The notes: generated from the sequence alone by a model not told the origin. DNA of 64,000 nucleotides from CAZCAC01 sp964496575 (GCA_964496575.1 CAZCAC010000004.1:1-64000), one strand, 5' to 3'. Counted from the first letter of the stretch, positions 1 through 8,629 are shown. Program-made: numbers and translations.

Positions 1-2
1 TC

Positions 3-386
3 GAGGGCTACCAGCGCTTCGCCGCCGGCAAGGCGATGATGGGCGCCGGCGAGGGAATGGCCCAGGGTGGCGGCGGCGGCGAAGGCGGCGGAGCGGCCGG
101 TGGCCTGCTCGGCGGCGCCGGCCTGGGAGTGGGCTTCGGCATGGCGCAGATGCTGGTCAACGACCACAAGGGCGGCGAGGTCCTCGCGCCCGCGGCGGCG
201 GGCATCGTCTGCGGCCACTGCCTGACCAACGTCCCCGCCGGAGCCTTCTGCTCTTCCTGCGGCAAGCCGCTCAAGGCCGAGGAGAAGCCCGAGGAGACCG
301 GCGCGGGGTTCTGCACCGGCTGCGGCAGCCCGCTGACTCCGGGCGCCGGCTTCTGCGGCCAGTGCGGGCGCAAGCGCGACGGCTGA
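3..386 (+). CDS. SPFH-type protein, C-terminal part with two zinc ribbons (5' end outside window)
   Basis: The reading frame is open from the first bases of the window, so this is the C-terminal 127 residues of a longer protein. It starts with a YQRFAAGKAM-like stretch, continues with a Gly-rich segment and ends in two zinc-ribbon modules (CGHC...CSSC and CTGC...CGQC). This order is typical of SPFH/band-7 proteins once named virion core protein-like, where the missing N-terminal part is the SPFH domain. Family membership is inferred from the tail alone. The next gene starts 4 bases later and also begins with a zinc ribbon, so the two are probably co-transcribed. Confidence 0.7.
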   Translation, partial: EGYQRFAAGKAMMGAGEGMAQGGGGGEGGGAAGGLLGGAGLGVGFGMAQMLVNDHKGGEVLAPAAAGIVCGHCLTNVPAGAFCSSCGKPLKAEEKPEETGAGFCTGCGSPLTPGAGFCGQCGRKRDG

Positions 387-390
387 GTTC

Positions 391-1026
391 ATGGCCGGGG
401 CGAGGGAGTGCGGTCACTGCGGTGCTGTCGTCAAGCGCACCGAAGAACGGTTCTGCGCGTACTGCGGGACGGAGCTCCCCCGGCCACGGGGCGAGCAGCC
501 GATTCGCGTCGAGGTCGTCGGGCCGCTCGGTGATCTCGAGAGGAGATTCGAGCGGCTGGCGGAGCACCCCTCGTACGAGAGGCTGATGCGACACACGCCC
601 GGAACCGCCGGGCCGGCCGTCGGTCTGTACGGCGGCGCGATCGGCGCGGGGCTCTTCACCGCCGTCTCCTTCTTCATGATGATCTTCATGGCCGGCTTCG
701 CCGGGCCGATGGCCCTCGTCCCGGCCGCCTTCGTCGTCTTCGGGCTGGTGCTGCTGGTCAAGTCGCTGAACAAGGCCACTCGCTACAGCTCGGCCCTGAT
801 GCTGCGAGAACCCTCGGTGATCCTCGACGAGCGGACCCAGGTCTCCGGCGGTGGGGAGAACCGCTCGGCCAGGACCTCGTACTTCGCCACTCTCCAGTTC
901 CCGAACGGCGAGCGAGACGAGTACGCGGTGGACGGCCGGACCGCCGGTACCGTCACCAAGGGGGACGTCGGCGTCGCCTACCTGAAGTCCGACGTGCTGG
1001 TCGACTTCCAGCGCGTCGACGTGTGA
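391..1026 (+). CDS. Zinc-ribbon membrane protein with DUF2500-like domain
   Basis: A 211-residue protein. An N-terminal zinc ribbon (CGHC at about 7-10, CAYCG at about 27-31) is followed by two adjacent hydrophobic helices at about 77-128. The soluble C-terminal domain has the pattern of DUF2500 proteins: a conserved RTQVSG-like start, a strand pair around LQFPNGERDEY, and a closing GDVGVAYLKSD segment. The function of DUF2500 is unknown to me. It lies 4 bases after the SPFH/zinc-ribbon gene and 9 bases before the dimethylargininase-like gene, so an operon is likely. Confidence 0.7.
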   Translation: MAGARECGHCGAVVKRTEERFCAYCGTELPRPRGEQPIRVEVVGPLGDLERRFERLAEHPSYERLMRHTPGTAGPAVGLYGGAIGAGLFTAVSFFMMIFMAGFAGPMALVPAAFVVFGLVLLVKSLNKATRYSSALMLREPSVILDERTQVSGGGENRSARTSYFATLQFPNGERDEYAVDGRTAGTVTKGDVGVAYLKSDVLVDFQRVDV

Positions 1027-1035
1027 GCGGAGCCG

Positions 1036-1815
1036 ATGCTGACCGCCTACGTCCGCCCCCCCGCCGCCAGCCTCCCCGACTGCGCCCTCACCCACCTCGA
1101 GCGCCAGCCGATCGACGTGGAGCTGGCTCGCTGGCAGCACCGAGGCTACCGGGAGGCGCTGACCGGGCTCGGCGCGGAAGTCCGTGAGCTCGGCGTCCTG
1201 GACGAGCACCCCGACTCCTGCTTCGTCGAGGACACCGCGCTGGTGCTCGACGAGGTCGCGGTGATCACGCGGCCCGCGCTGGAGGTGCGCCGGGGGGAGG
1301 TGGAGTCGGTCGCCGAGGCGCTCCGGCGGGAGCGCGAGCTGCTCCGCGTCGAAGCTCCGGCGACGATCGAAGGGGGCGATATCCTCCTGGTGGAGAAGAC
1401 CCTGTTCGTCGGTCGCACCTCGCGCAGCAACCGCGAGGGTCGAGAGGCGCTGGCGACCCTTCTGGAACCCTTCGGCTATGAAGTTCGCGGAGTGTCGACC
1501 CCCGGTTGCCTGCACCTGAAGAGCGCCGTGACGCGGATCGGATCGCGCACCCTCCTCGTCAATCCGGCCTGGATCGATACCGAACCTCTCGCGGGCCTCG
1601 AGCTGGTCGAGGTCGATCCGTCCGAGCCATCCGGTGCCAATACGGTGTGGACGGGGGATGCGATCCTCATGCCGGCGAGCTATCCCCGCACCACCGGTCG
1701 GCTCGAGGAGCGGGGGCTGCGCGTCACCACCGTGGACCTCTCGGAATTCCAGAAAGCCGAGGGGGCGACGACTTGCCTGTCGCTGCTCGTGCGAACCCGC
1801 GAGAGCATGAAGTAA
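1036..1815 (+). CDS. Dimethylargininase / DDAH-type amidino hydrolase
   Basis: A 259-residue protein, the usual length for bacterial dimethylargininase, which hydrolyses N-omega-methylated arginines to citrulline and a methylamine. The pentein-fold catalytic residues can be placed: the acidic substrate-binding segment around PDSCFVED (60-66), the catalytic His160 in CLHLKSAV, and the nucleophile Cys247 in EGATTCLSLL. IEGGD at 111-115 is the usual substrate-guanidinium loop. The related family members arginine deiminase and amidinotransferase are longer. The protein is probably cytoplasmic. The stop codon lies inside a strong hairpin (1814-1841), which probably ends the transcript. Confidence 0.85.
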   Translation: MLTAYVRPPAASLPDCALTHLERQPIDVELARWQHRGYREALTGLGAEVRELGVLDEHPDSCFVEDTALVLDEVAVITRPALEVRRGEVESVAEALRRERELLRVEAPATIEGGDILLVEKTLFVGRTSRSNREGREALATLLEPFGYEVRGVSTPGCLHLKSAVTRIGSRTLLVNPAWIDTEPLAGLELVEVDPSEPSGANTVWTGDAILMPASYPRTTGRLEERGLRVTTVDLSEFQKAEGATTCLSLLVRTRESMK

Positions 1816-1841
1816 GGGCCGCGCCCGAAGGCACGGCCCTT
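1814..1841 (+). terminator. Hairpin overlapping the stop of the dimethylargininase gene
   Basis: Two 12-base arms (AAGGGCCGCGCC and GGCACGGCCCTT) pair with a single mismatch around a CGAA loop. No T tract follows. The position at the end of a (+) operon supports a terminator or a 3' stabilising structure. Confidence 0.55.
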
Positions 1842-2300
1842 GAGATATGCGCCTCCTCACCGGGAGGCAGGGCGTCGCCGAAAGCGATCGGTTGATCCCC
1901 CCAGGGTTTCCACCCTAGACCAAGCACTCTCGACGAACGCTCCTTTCCTGCCATAGACGCTCCCGCGAGGGAGCGCTCACCACCCCGTCAGCCGGTTTCA
2001 GCCGGGAGGAGGTGATCGTTCGAGCTCGATGGTGACGAGCCCGTTCGGAGCACGGGACGAACGACTGGAGAGCGGCTCATCCCTGCCAGTTGAGTGGTAC
2101 GTGACCGGGATGGGAGAGTTGCCGTCAATCCAGTAAGAACGTCGTGAGTTTACATTGCGGGTCGATCGGGGGGTCGCGGTCGATTCCGCCGATCGTCGCA
2201 CCGGGTTTTTCCGACTTCGCGCCAGGCCCACCTTCCGGAAGTCCCGGGGCCGTGCCAGAATCGCCGTGTTCCCCGGTTCCCCCGCCCCCAGCCCCGCTCC
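1842..2300. other. Intergenic region with a chain of short hairpins
   Basis: No convincing gene is present. After the hairpin at 1814-1841 come further inverted repeats: GCCTCC/GGAGGC (1851-1868), TCGC/GCGA (1875-1887), AGGGT/ACCCT (1903-1916) and CGCTCCC/GGGAGCG with a GCGA loop (1958-1975). The rest (1976-2300) shows nothing I can name. It must contain the promoter of the ECF sigma gene that follows. Confidence 0.4.
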
Positions 2301-2930
2301 GTGTCGAGCCGTCCCGCCGACGAGTCCTTTGAGCTGCTCTCCCGCTTTGCCGGGGGGGATGATGCGGCGTTGGGAGAGCTCCTCGACCGCGAGGCGCCGC
2401 GGATCGTCGGGCGCATGCGTGCGCGGCTGCCGCGCGACGTGCGGGCCCGGTTGGGGGGGAGCGACATCATGCAGCTCACCGCGCTCGAGCTGATCCGCAT
2501 CCGCGAGCGCTTCGACAACCAGGGAGTCGGCGCCTTCCGGGAGCTGGTGGCGACGATCGCCGACCACGCCCTCTCCAAGGCGGTGGATCGGGAACACGCG
2601 CAGAAGCGCACTCCGCACCGGGAGCGGCGGACGACCACGCGCCCCGCCGACGACTCCGGCCCGAGTCCGCCAGGGATGGTCGACACGCACACTCCCTCGA
2701 GGGAGGTCAATCAGCAGGAGTCGGTCGATCGCCTGCAAGCTTGCCTCGAGGAGCTGATCGAGGCCGATCGCGCGATCCTGAGGCTGATCGACTTCGAGGA
2801 GCTCAGCTACGCGGAGGCCGCGGAGCACCTCGGGCTGTCGGTGTCGTCGACGCAGAAGCGGCACAGTCGAGCCGTCACGCGTCTCCGGAGGCTGATGAGC
2901 CAGAAGGATGGCTCATTCGGCACTTCGTGA
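2301..2930 (+). CDS. ECF-type RNA polymerase sigma factor (planctomycete-like)
   Basis: A 209-residue sigma-70 family protein. Region 2 is the helical segment with LGGSDIMQLTALELIR and an AFRELVATIADHAL stretch. Region 4 is the C-terminal helix-turn-helix, with LSYAEAAEHLGLSVSSTQKRHSRA as the recognition region. A poorly conserved linker joins them, as in the ECF sigma factors expanded in Planctomycetota. The start is a GTG at 2301 with no clear ribosome-binding site, so it may be leaderless or start elsewhere. No anti-sigma gene is adjacent: the next gene, 51 bases on, is a phosphoesterase. Confidence 0.8.
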   Translation: MSSRPADESFELLSRFAGGDDAALGELLDREAPRIVGRMRARLPRDVRARLGGSDIMQLTALELIRIRERFDNQGVGAFRELVATIADHALSKAVDREHAQKRTPHRERRTTTRPADDSGPSPPGMVDTHTPSREVNQQESVDRLQACLEELIEADRAILRLIDFEELSYAEAAEHLGLSVSSTQKRHSRAVTRLRRLMSQKDGSFGTS

Positions 2931-2981
2931 GCTTCCCTCGCGTCTGGTAGAAACCTCCTTCCGGGTGATGGGTTTCCCGGC

Positions 2982-4052
2982 GTGATGACCAGCCTCCTCT
3001 TCAATGCCTGCTTGTTCGTTCTCGACGCCGTGGTGCTCCGGTGGCTGCGCCGCGAGCCCGGCCCTCGCCGGGCGATCTCGGGGCTGGTGGGACTCGGCTG
3101 CAGCGCGGCGCTCCTGGGCGCGGTCTTCGCCAAGATCTTCGGCGAGAGGGAGTTCGGCACGCTGCGCTTCCACGCCTGGGCGATCTTCGCGCACGGCCCG
3201 TTGGTCCTGGTCGCGATGGCGCAGCTCCTCGGCGAGGCCCCTCGCTGGCGTCTCGCCGGGCGGATCCTCGCGGCTCTGGTCGTGCTCATCGCGATAGACG
3301 CTTTCTGGGTCGAACCGTACCGGCTGGAGGTCAGCCATTTCGAGATCCACACCGCCAAATTGAACGAGCCGCTGCGGATCGCGCTGATCGCCGACGTGCA
3401 GACGGACTCGGTCGGGGAGCACGAACGGCGGGCGCTGGAGCTCGCGATGGCGGAGGCGCCGGACCTGGTCCTCTTCGCCGGCGATTACGTCCAGGTCCAT
3501 CCCGACCGGCGGGAGCGGCTGGACGTGGAGCGCCAGAAGCTGCGCGACACCCTCCACGAGATCGGCCTGGAGGCCCCGCTGGGGAGCTTCGCCGTCGAGG
3601 GCAACTGCGACCCCCCCGGCTGGCCGCGGATCTTCGAAGGGCTCGACGTGCACGTCTTCGAATCGGGCGGGCGGGTGGAGACCGGCGAGGTGGTCGTCAC
3701 CGGACTCGACTTCAGGGACTCGGTCCGCCGCGGGCTGGTGGTGCCGGCGGAGGAGCGCTTCCACATCGTGCTCGGGCACGCCCCGGACTTCGCGCTGGAG
3801 GAGGTCGACGCCGACCTGCTCGTGGCCGGGCACTGCCACGGCGGGCAGGTCACCATTCCCGGGCTGGGGCCGTTCGTCCTGCTCTCGCGCATCCCCCGCT
3901 CCTGGGCTACGGGAGCCCACGAGGTGCGCCCCGGAACCACCCTGGTGGTCTCCCGCGGGATCGGCCTGGAGCGGGCATATGCCCCTCAACTGCGTTTCTT
4001 CTGCCGACCGCAGGTGGTCATCATCGATCTCGTGCCCTCCGTAGGGGGCTGA
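2982..4052 (+). CDS. Membrane-anchored metallophosphoesterase (calcineurin-like)
   Basis: A 356-residue protein with three or four hydrophobic helices in the first about 110 residues and a C-terminal calcineurin-like phosphoesterase domain, an architecture like YkuE/YaeI-type enzymes. Metal motifs are visible in order: ADVQTD (motif I, where D-x-H would be usual), GDYVQ (motif II), GNCD (motif III, where GNHD is usual) and GHCHGGQ (motif IV). Two expected residues are therefore changed (His to Gln in I, His to Cys in III), which may affect metal use or activity. The start is GTG 2982, or the ATG directly after it. Confidence 0.75.
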   Translation: MMTSLLFNACLFVLDAVVLRWLRREPGPRRAISGLVGLGCSAALLGAVFAKIFGEREFGTLRFHAWAIFAHGPLVLVAMAQLLGEAPRWRLAGRILAALVVLIAIDAFWVEPYRLEVSHFEIHTAKLNEPLRIALIADVQTDSVGEHERRALELAMAEAPDLVLFAGDYVQVHPDRRERLDVERQKLRDTLHEIGLEAPLGSFAVEGNCDPPGWPRIFEGLDVHVFESGGRVETGEVVVTGLDFRDSVRRGLVVPAEERFHIVLGHAPDFALEEVDADLLVAGHCHGGQVTIPGLGPFVLLSRIPRSWATGAHEVRPGTTLVVSRGIGLERAYAPQLRFFCRPQVVIIDLVPSVGG

Positions 4053-4132
4053 ACCGCGGCGGGAATCGGCGCCGGACCGATTTCTCGGGGCTCGGTGCAA
4101 CCACGGGCCGGCAGAGCCGGTACAAGCCTCCC

Positions 4133-4657
4133 GTGGACCCCGGTGCGACCTGGAGCGAGGAGGGGAAGCGCCTGCTGACTCTCGAGGAGCAGCTGACGGC
4201 GGAGATCCCCCGGCTGCGCGGCTTCTTGAGGCGACTCGAGGGGCGGCCGGCCCCCGACGTGGACGACCTGGTCCAGGAGAGCCTGACCCGCGCCCTGCGC
4301 TACCGGGAGACCTTCGACGCCCGGCGGGCGATCTGGCCCTGGCTCAAGCGCACCGCCTTCCGGGTGTTCCTCGACCAGCGCGACCGCGACCGGGTACACC
4401 CGAGCTCGGGGGAGGAGCTGGTCGAAGAGCTCCCGGCGTGGGACGTCGATCGGGCCGCGCAGCGCGAGCAGGTCCACCGGCTGCTCGACGCGCTCGCCCC
4501 GCTCGAGCGCGACGTGCTGCTGCGCTTCCACCGCGACGGCCTCTCGGTCGCGGCGATCTCGGGCGAGCTGGGGCTCCCCGAAGGAACAGTGAAATCCCAC
4601 CTGCACCGCGCGCGCCGTCGCCTGGCCGCGCGCGGGGACGAGGAGGTGAGCGAATGA
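4133..4657 (+). CDS. ECF RNA polymerase sigma factor
   Basis: A 174-residue sigma-70 family protein. Region 2 contains DVDDLVQESLTRALRY and the WPWLKRTAFRVFLDQ helix. Region 4 contains LERDVLLRFHRDGLSVAAIS and the recognition helix LPEGTVKSHLHRARRRL. The frame is open far upstream without a good start; GTG 4133, giving MDPGATW, is the first that fits family length. Its TGA overlaps the ATG of the next gene (ATGA), so translation is probably coupled to the anti-sigma-like gene. A local sigma/regulator pair is inferred. Confidence 0.85.
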   Translation: MDPGATWSEEGKRLLTLEEQLTAEIPRLRGFLRRLEGRPAPDVDDLVQESLTRALRYRETFDARRAIWPWLKRTAFRVFLDQRDRDRVHPSSGEELVEELPAWDVDRAAQREQVHRLLDALAPLERDVLLRFHRDGLSVAAISGELGLPEGTVKSHLHRARRRLAARGDEEVSE

Positions 4658-5154
4658 AAGACCATGACCAGCTGTGGGAGCGGATCGACGAGTTGCTCGA
4701 CGAGTGGCGCGATCCGTTCGAGGACCCCGAGGTGAACGAAGCGCTGCTGGAGGACCCGGCCGCGCTCGAGGAGGTGACGCGGCTGCGCGCGGCGCTCATC
4801 GCCATCGAGCGGGAGCCCCGCCCGCTTCCGCTCTGGCGCACGATCGGCATGCCCGTCGCCGCGAGCGTGCTCGGGCTGCTCCTGCTCGGAGATTTCGCCT
4901 CACGTGGTAGCGCTCCGGTTCTCGAGCCCGCCTCCGCATCAGAGACGGCGGTGCACACCACGACCCCGCTGGGCATCCAGCGGTTCCAGATGAACGTCGT
5001 GACCGAGGACCGCTCGCGACGGATCACCACCCACTTCGACGGCGAGACCTACTCTCGTCGCATCGACCTCTTCGCCCCCCAGGGCAGCGGCGAAGCCCCG
5101 CGGCTCGCCAACACCACGATTTCGACTTCTTCTTCACGGAGCCTCCCGAGATGA
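4654..5154 (+). CDS. Probable anti-sigma factor, single-pass membrane protein
   Basis: A 166-residue protein with an acidic N-terminal cytoplasmic part (DELLDEWRDPFEDPEVNEAL), one transmembrane helix at about 64-80 and a short exported C-terminal region. AGGAGG lies upstream, and the ATG overlaps the sigma stop. No zinc-binding anti-sigma motif is visible, so the role is inferred from position and topology. Its own stop overlaps the start of the secretin-like gene (ATGA), making a three-gene coupled operon. The last about 13 residues are Ser/Thr-rich, unlike the rest of the protein. Confidence 0.6.
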   Translation: MKDHDQLWERIDELLDEWRDPFEDPEVNEALLEDPAALEEVTRLRAALIAIEREPRPLPLWRTIGMPVAASVLGLLLLGDFASRGSAPVLEPASASETAVHTTTPLGIQRFQMNVVTEDRSRRITTHFDGETYSRRIDLFAPQGSGEAPRLANTTISTSSSRSLPR

Positions 5155-6236
5155 CCTTCCTCACGATCGTTCCCGTGCTGTTGACCCTGGCGGCGACCGC
5201 TTCCGATCCCGGTTCTCAGGCGCAGGAGAGGATCCGACTCCCGGATGTGGTACCCGAGCCGAGTGTTCAGGCTACTGAGCCGCAGACCGGAGACACGACT
5301 CTGAGTCTGGTGATGTACGACGTGGCGGACATCCTCGACCTGATCCAGCCGCCGGGAATCACGCTGAACGAGGAGTACGAAGGAGAGGCCGCGGAGAAGC
5401 TGCGCGAGGGAGAGAGGGCGACGCGCGCGGCGACCATGAAGGCCCTCCATGCCGCTGTTCTCCAGCACCTGTTGCCGGCGTGGGACCGCGACCGAAACGT
5501 CGCCCAGCCGGTCGGGGAGAAGGTGTTGGCCGTCTCGGCGATGAAGAGCCAGCACCGGTGGATAGAGGCCTTCCTGGCGAACCTCCGTAGCGAAGGAGTC
5601 AGCCAGGTCCTGATCAAGACGATGTTATTCGTGGTGCCTCGCGGGACACTGAAGTCCGTGGGGCTCGATCCTCCGATCGCCATGCTCGCGGATCGGTCCG
5701 CATTCGAAGCCGCGCGGGAGAAGCTGATGGCAGTCCCCGACGCCGAGGTGATCGGTTTTCCCAAGCTACTCAACAATGCATTCCGGAGGGCCGTGGCCTG
5801 CGTGGGGCAATCGACCTCCTATGTCAAGGAGTGGGAGGTCAAGCTGATCGCGCCTGAAGGAAAACGGATCGCCGATCCGGTGGTCGACACCGTATTCGAG
5901 GGCTACGAGCTGTACTCGCTGGCGGTTCCGCTACCCGGCGATCGCTACGGGCTGGAGCTGGAGTTCAAGCGGGCCTTCATCGCCCGACCGATCCCCACCA
6001 AGAAGATCACCATCTCCACGGAACCGGTTCAGGAGGTCTCGATCTCGCTGCCGGAGGTGACCCGGGTCTCGCTCGAGACGAGTCTGATCCTCGACCAGGG
6101 ATCGTGGGCCGCTTTCGCCACTCCGGCCAACGACGAGGTCCACGACGTGGTGGTGGTCGTGAGCCTGGAAGAGGTGTCCGAGGGTCGGCGCCTCCCCGGC
6201 AAGGTCGAGGAGTCCGAATCTCGCCGCGCCCGCTAG
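5151..6236 (+). CDS. Secreted secretin-like / STN-type protein
   Basis: A 361-residue protein with a signal peptide (MTFLTIVPVLLTLAATA). A short repeat-like domain with YDVADILDLI is followed by a segment reminiscent of secretin N1 and core domains: the VLIKTMLFVVPRG strand, then PKLLNNAFRRAVACVGQSTSYV, resembling the conserved region where secretins have a Gly-Gln before the barrel. It is shorter than a true secretin and lacks an obvious beta-barrel or pilotin region, so it probably does not form a pore. As the third gene of the ECF sigma/anti-sigma operon, it may be the envelope component tied to that signal. Confidence 0.5.
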   Translation: MTFLTIVPVLLTLAATASDPGSQAQERIRLPDVVPEPSVQATEPQTGDTTLSLVMYDVADILDLIQPPGITLNEEYEGEAAEKLREGERATRAATMKALHAAVLQHLLPAWDRDRNVAQPVGEKVLAVSAMKSQHRWIEAFLANLRSEGVSQVLIKTMLFVVPRGTLKSVGLDPPIAMLADRSAFEAAREKLMAVPDAEVIGFPKLLNNAFRRAVACVGQSTSYVKEWEVKLIAPEGKRIADPVVDTVFEGYELYSLAVPLPGDRYGLELEFKRAFIARPIPTKKITISTEPVQEVSISLPEVTRVSLETSLILDQGSWAAFATPANDEVHDVVVVVSLEEVSEGRRLPGKVEESESRRAR

Positions 6237-6252
6237 CGGTCGACCAGAGGAC

Positions 6253-7320
6253 CTACCCTCTCGAATCCCGCAGCTTCTGTAGCACTCTCCGCGCCTGACC
6301 CGAGTCGACGGAGGCGGTCGCCGCATCGACTCCCTCGGCGAGGGTCAGACAACGCCCCGCGGCCTTGAGGGTCAACGCCGCTCCCAGCAGCGCCGCGCAG
6401 CGCGCCGGCCCCACCTCGCCGTCGAGCACCAGCGAGGTCATCTCCCCGGCCGCCTTGACCAGCGCCGGGTTGTCTCCCGGTCCCTGACCCTCGGGGGGGA
6501 AGCTGAAGAGCGGCAGGTCGGGCTCGTGGGGACAGGTGAGCCCGAAGTCCTCGGGCTCGATCGTCAGCGAGACCAGGTGCTCGCCGAGCAGCTCGATCCC
6601 CCGCGTGCGCCGGCGGACCGAGGGGATCATCCCGCCCTCGACTCCCTGCACCGCGGAGGCGCGATTGTGGCCGAGCCCCTGCATCACCTCGACCGCCCGG
6701 CCCAGCACCGGGCCACTCTGGGCGCCGACCACGACGGCGGCGTTGGAGGGACAGATCAACTTCTCGACCGTGGCCAGGGGAATTCGCATCACCACGTTCT
6801 GTCGGACCGATCGCAATCTCATCAGATCGGGCAGCACGCCGGTGACCGCGCAGGCGGCGAAACCCGTGCGCTTCACGGACTCGCCAGCCGCCGCCGGATC
6901 CCAGGTCATCGAGGCGCCGAGCACCTCTAGCACGTTCGCCGCGGTCAGGCCGCGCCGTGGAGGCACCTCGCGATCGGACATGATCATGACTCGCGCACCC
7001 GCCCCCGCGGCGATCAGCCCTGCGGCGACGTCGAGTGGCGGCACCCCTTCGGTTCCGTCGTTCGGTGAACAGAGACAGACGAGTCCGGAGACGTCCGTAC
7101 AGGGCAGCGTCGCCCTGTCCCGGGCGGCGGAGGCGAAGCCCATCAACTCGTCGACGGTCACACCCTTGGAGCGAAGGGCGACGAAGAAGGAGGCGATGGT
7201 GACCTCGCTCTCCGAACCCGAGAGGATCGCCTCGAAGGCGCGATACGCCTCGCGCTGAGATAGGTTGCGGATGTCCTTGCGCCCCGGGGTGATGGAACGC
7301 AGGAGGTCGCGGAGACTCAT
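6253..7320 (-). CDS. TrpD-like phosphoribosyltransferase homologue (divergent)
   Basis: A 355-residue protein with the glycosyltransferase family 3 layout: an N-terminal helical domain (MSLRDLLRSI through RDRATLPC) and a large alpha/beta domain. It matches anthranilate phosphoribosyltransferase in length and in AANVLEVLGA and ASAVQGVEG stretches. The PRPP-binding GTGGD loop is replaced by SPNDGTEGV, and the KHGNRA segment reads MSDREVPP. I therefore call it TrpD-like rather than TrpD; no other trp gene is near. The start at 7320 (MSLRD) was preferred to an upstream start whose extension looks non-coding. It is convergent with the secretin-like gene, 16 bases away. Confidence 0.65.
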   Translation of the reverse strand: MSLRDLLRSITPGRKDIRNLSQREAYRAFEAILSGSESEVTIASFFVALRSKGVTVDELMGFASAARDRATLPCTDVSGLVCLCSPNDGTEGVPPLDVAAGLIAAGAGARVMIMSDREVPPRRGLTAANVLEVLGASMTWDPAAAGESVKRTGFAACAVTGVLPDLMRLRSVRQNVVMRIPLATVEKLICPSNAAVVVGAQSGPVLGRAVEVMQGLGHNRASAVQGVEGGMIPSVRRRTRGIELLGEHLVSLTIEPEDFGLTCPHEPDLPLFSFPPEGQGPGDNPALVKAAGEMTSLVLDGEVGPARCAALLGAALTLKAAGRCLTLAEGVDAATASVDSGQARRVLQKLRDSRG

Positions 7321-7579
7321 GGGCTGCCTCGGACTCGATGGGCGGCGGCGACACGAGATCACCGGCCCGGGGCGGATGGGGAGCCGCTCGGGGCTCGATG
7401 TTCTCGAGCGGGGAGGTAAGTCCAAGGTTAGCATGACCACCCGATTCCCCGCGAGGTTTGCCTCTGGATTGTGCAACTCACGGGATCGCCCCGCTTCCCG
7501 TGACCTCGAGCGTTGCCACCCCACGGGGCCCGGCTATTCTCCAGCGAATCGCCCCTTTCTCCGGCTCTTCGAGCACCGA

Positions 7580-8629
7580 ATGAAACCGCTCCTCACCTGT
7601 ACCCTGCTCCTGTGTTGCGCACCTCTGGCGAGCTCCGATCGGCTGGAGCTCACCGACGGCTCCCGTCTGGACGGCTTCTGGATCGAGGACACCAGCACGC
7701 ACATCGTCTTCCAGGTGAGCGGCGAGTCGAAGGTGCAGCGCTTCAAGCACGCCGAGATCGCACTCCTGGCTCTCACGTTCCCGTCGGAAGCGGAGCGGAT
7801 CGCCGCCGACCCGCGGTGGTCGCCCGAGCGGGAACAGAAGACGATCGAGCAGTACTTCCTGCCGGAGGAGCGCCGCGACGTCGATATCGTCCGCTCTCGC
7901 CACTACATCATCTTCTCCACCGCGTCCGGCGCCGACCGGGTGGCCCGGTCGATGGAGGTGATCTACGAGGCGTTCGCCCAGACCTACCCGTTCAAGGAGC
8001 CACAGGGGGAAGCGCTCCTGCCGGTGTTCCTCCTGAAGGACCACGACCAGTACACCGAGTGGTCGATGCGCGCGACCGGCTGGACGCGCGAGCAGGCCGC
8101 CCGATCCGCGGGGCACGCCTCTCGCGACTACTTCGCCACCTACTTCACCGGCGGCGCCAACGCGACGATCTACCACGAAGCGGGGCACCAGCTGGTGGGG
8201 AATCGCTTGCGCCTGCACGGCGGCGGCTCGTGGTTCCAGGAGGGGATGGCGGTCTACTTCGAGGACAAGTGGAAGAAGAGCAAGGGGCTCTCCAGCGTGG
8301 CCTCGGGGATGATCAAATCCGATCGGTACACCCCCTTCCGCGAGCTGTTCGAGGTGAAGAGCCTCTTGCACACCGCGGGGGACGACAAGCGCGAGAGCGT
8401 GGCGGGTCAACGCTACACGCAAGCAGGGACGATCATCCACTTCCTCGCCGTGGGGCCGCTGAAGAAGGACTTCGGAAAGATGCTCGACGCGCTGCGCAAC
8501 TACCGCCGCTCGCGCGACGGCGAGACCGAGGTCGCCGAGACGATGTGGGACAAGATCTTCCGTGAGGCCTACGGACTCGACGTCGACGGCCTCGAGGCCG
8601 CTTGGAAGAAGTACTTCGTGGGGCGATGA
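7580..8629 (+). CDS. Secreted gluzincin-type metallopeptidase
   Basis: A 349-residue protein with a signal peptide (MKPLLTCTLLLCCAPLASS). The zinc-binding HEAGH (199-203) fits HExxH, and WFQEGMAVYFED supplies the third ligand, Glu221, in the E-G arrangement of gluzincins. The early strand-rich part (LTDGSRLDGFWIED) is a small domain of its own. This layout resembles DUF1570-type putative peptidases, common in Planctomycetota. Substrate unknown. The stop overlaps the start of the next gene (ATGA), suggesting a functional pair. Confidence 0.75.
   Translation: MKPLLTCTLLLCCAPLASSDRLELTDGSRLDGFWIEDTSTHIVFQVSGESKVQRFKHAEIALLALTFPSEAERIAADPRWSPEREQKTIEQYFLPEERRDVDIVRSRHYIIFSTASGADRVARSMEVIYEAFAQTYPFKEPQGEALLPVFLLKDHDQYTEWSMRATGWTREQAARSAGHASRDYFATYFTGGANATIYHEAGHQLVGNRLRLHGGGSWFQEGMAVYFEDKWKKSKGLSSVASGMIKSDRYTPFRELFEVKSLLHTAGDDKRESVAGQRYTQAGTIIHFLAVGPLKKDFGKMLDALRNYRRSRDGETEVAETMWDKIFREAYGLDVDGLEAAWKKYFVGR

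Noticed and set aside
5100..5150. Possible frameshift near the end of the anti-sigma gene, where another frame reads HHDFDFFFTEPPE
   Set aside because: The alternative frame would run into the signal peptide of the next gene, and the existing ATGA overlap is normal. The evidence is too weak.
6253..7524. Longer start for the TrpD-like gene (68 extra residues)
   Set aside because: The extension is rich in Arg, Ser and Pro and does not fit the family; MSLRDLLRSI at 7320 is the natural N-terminus.
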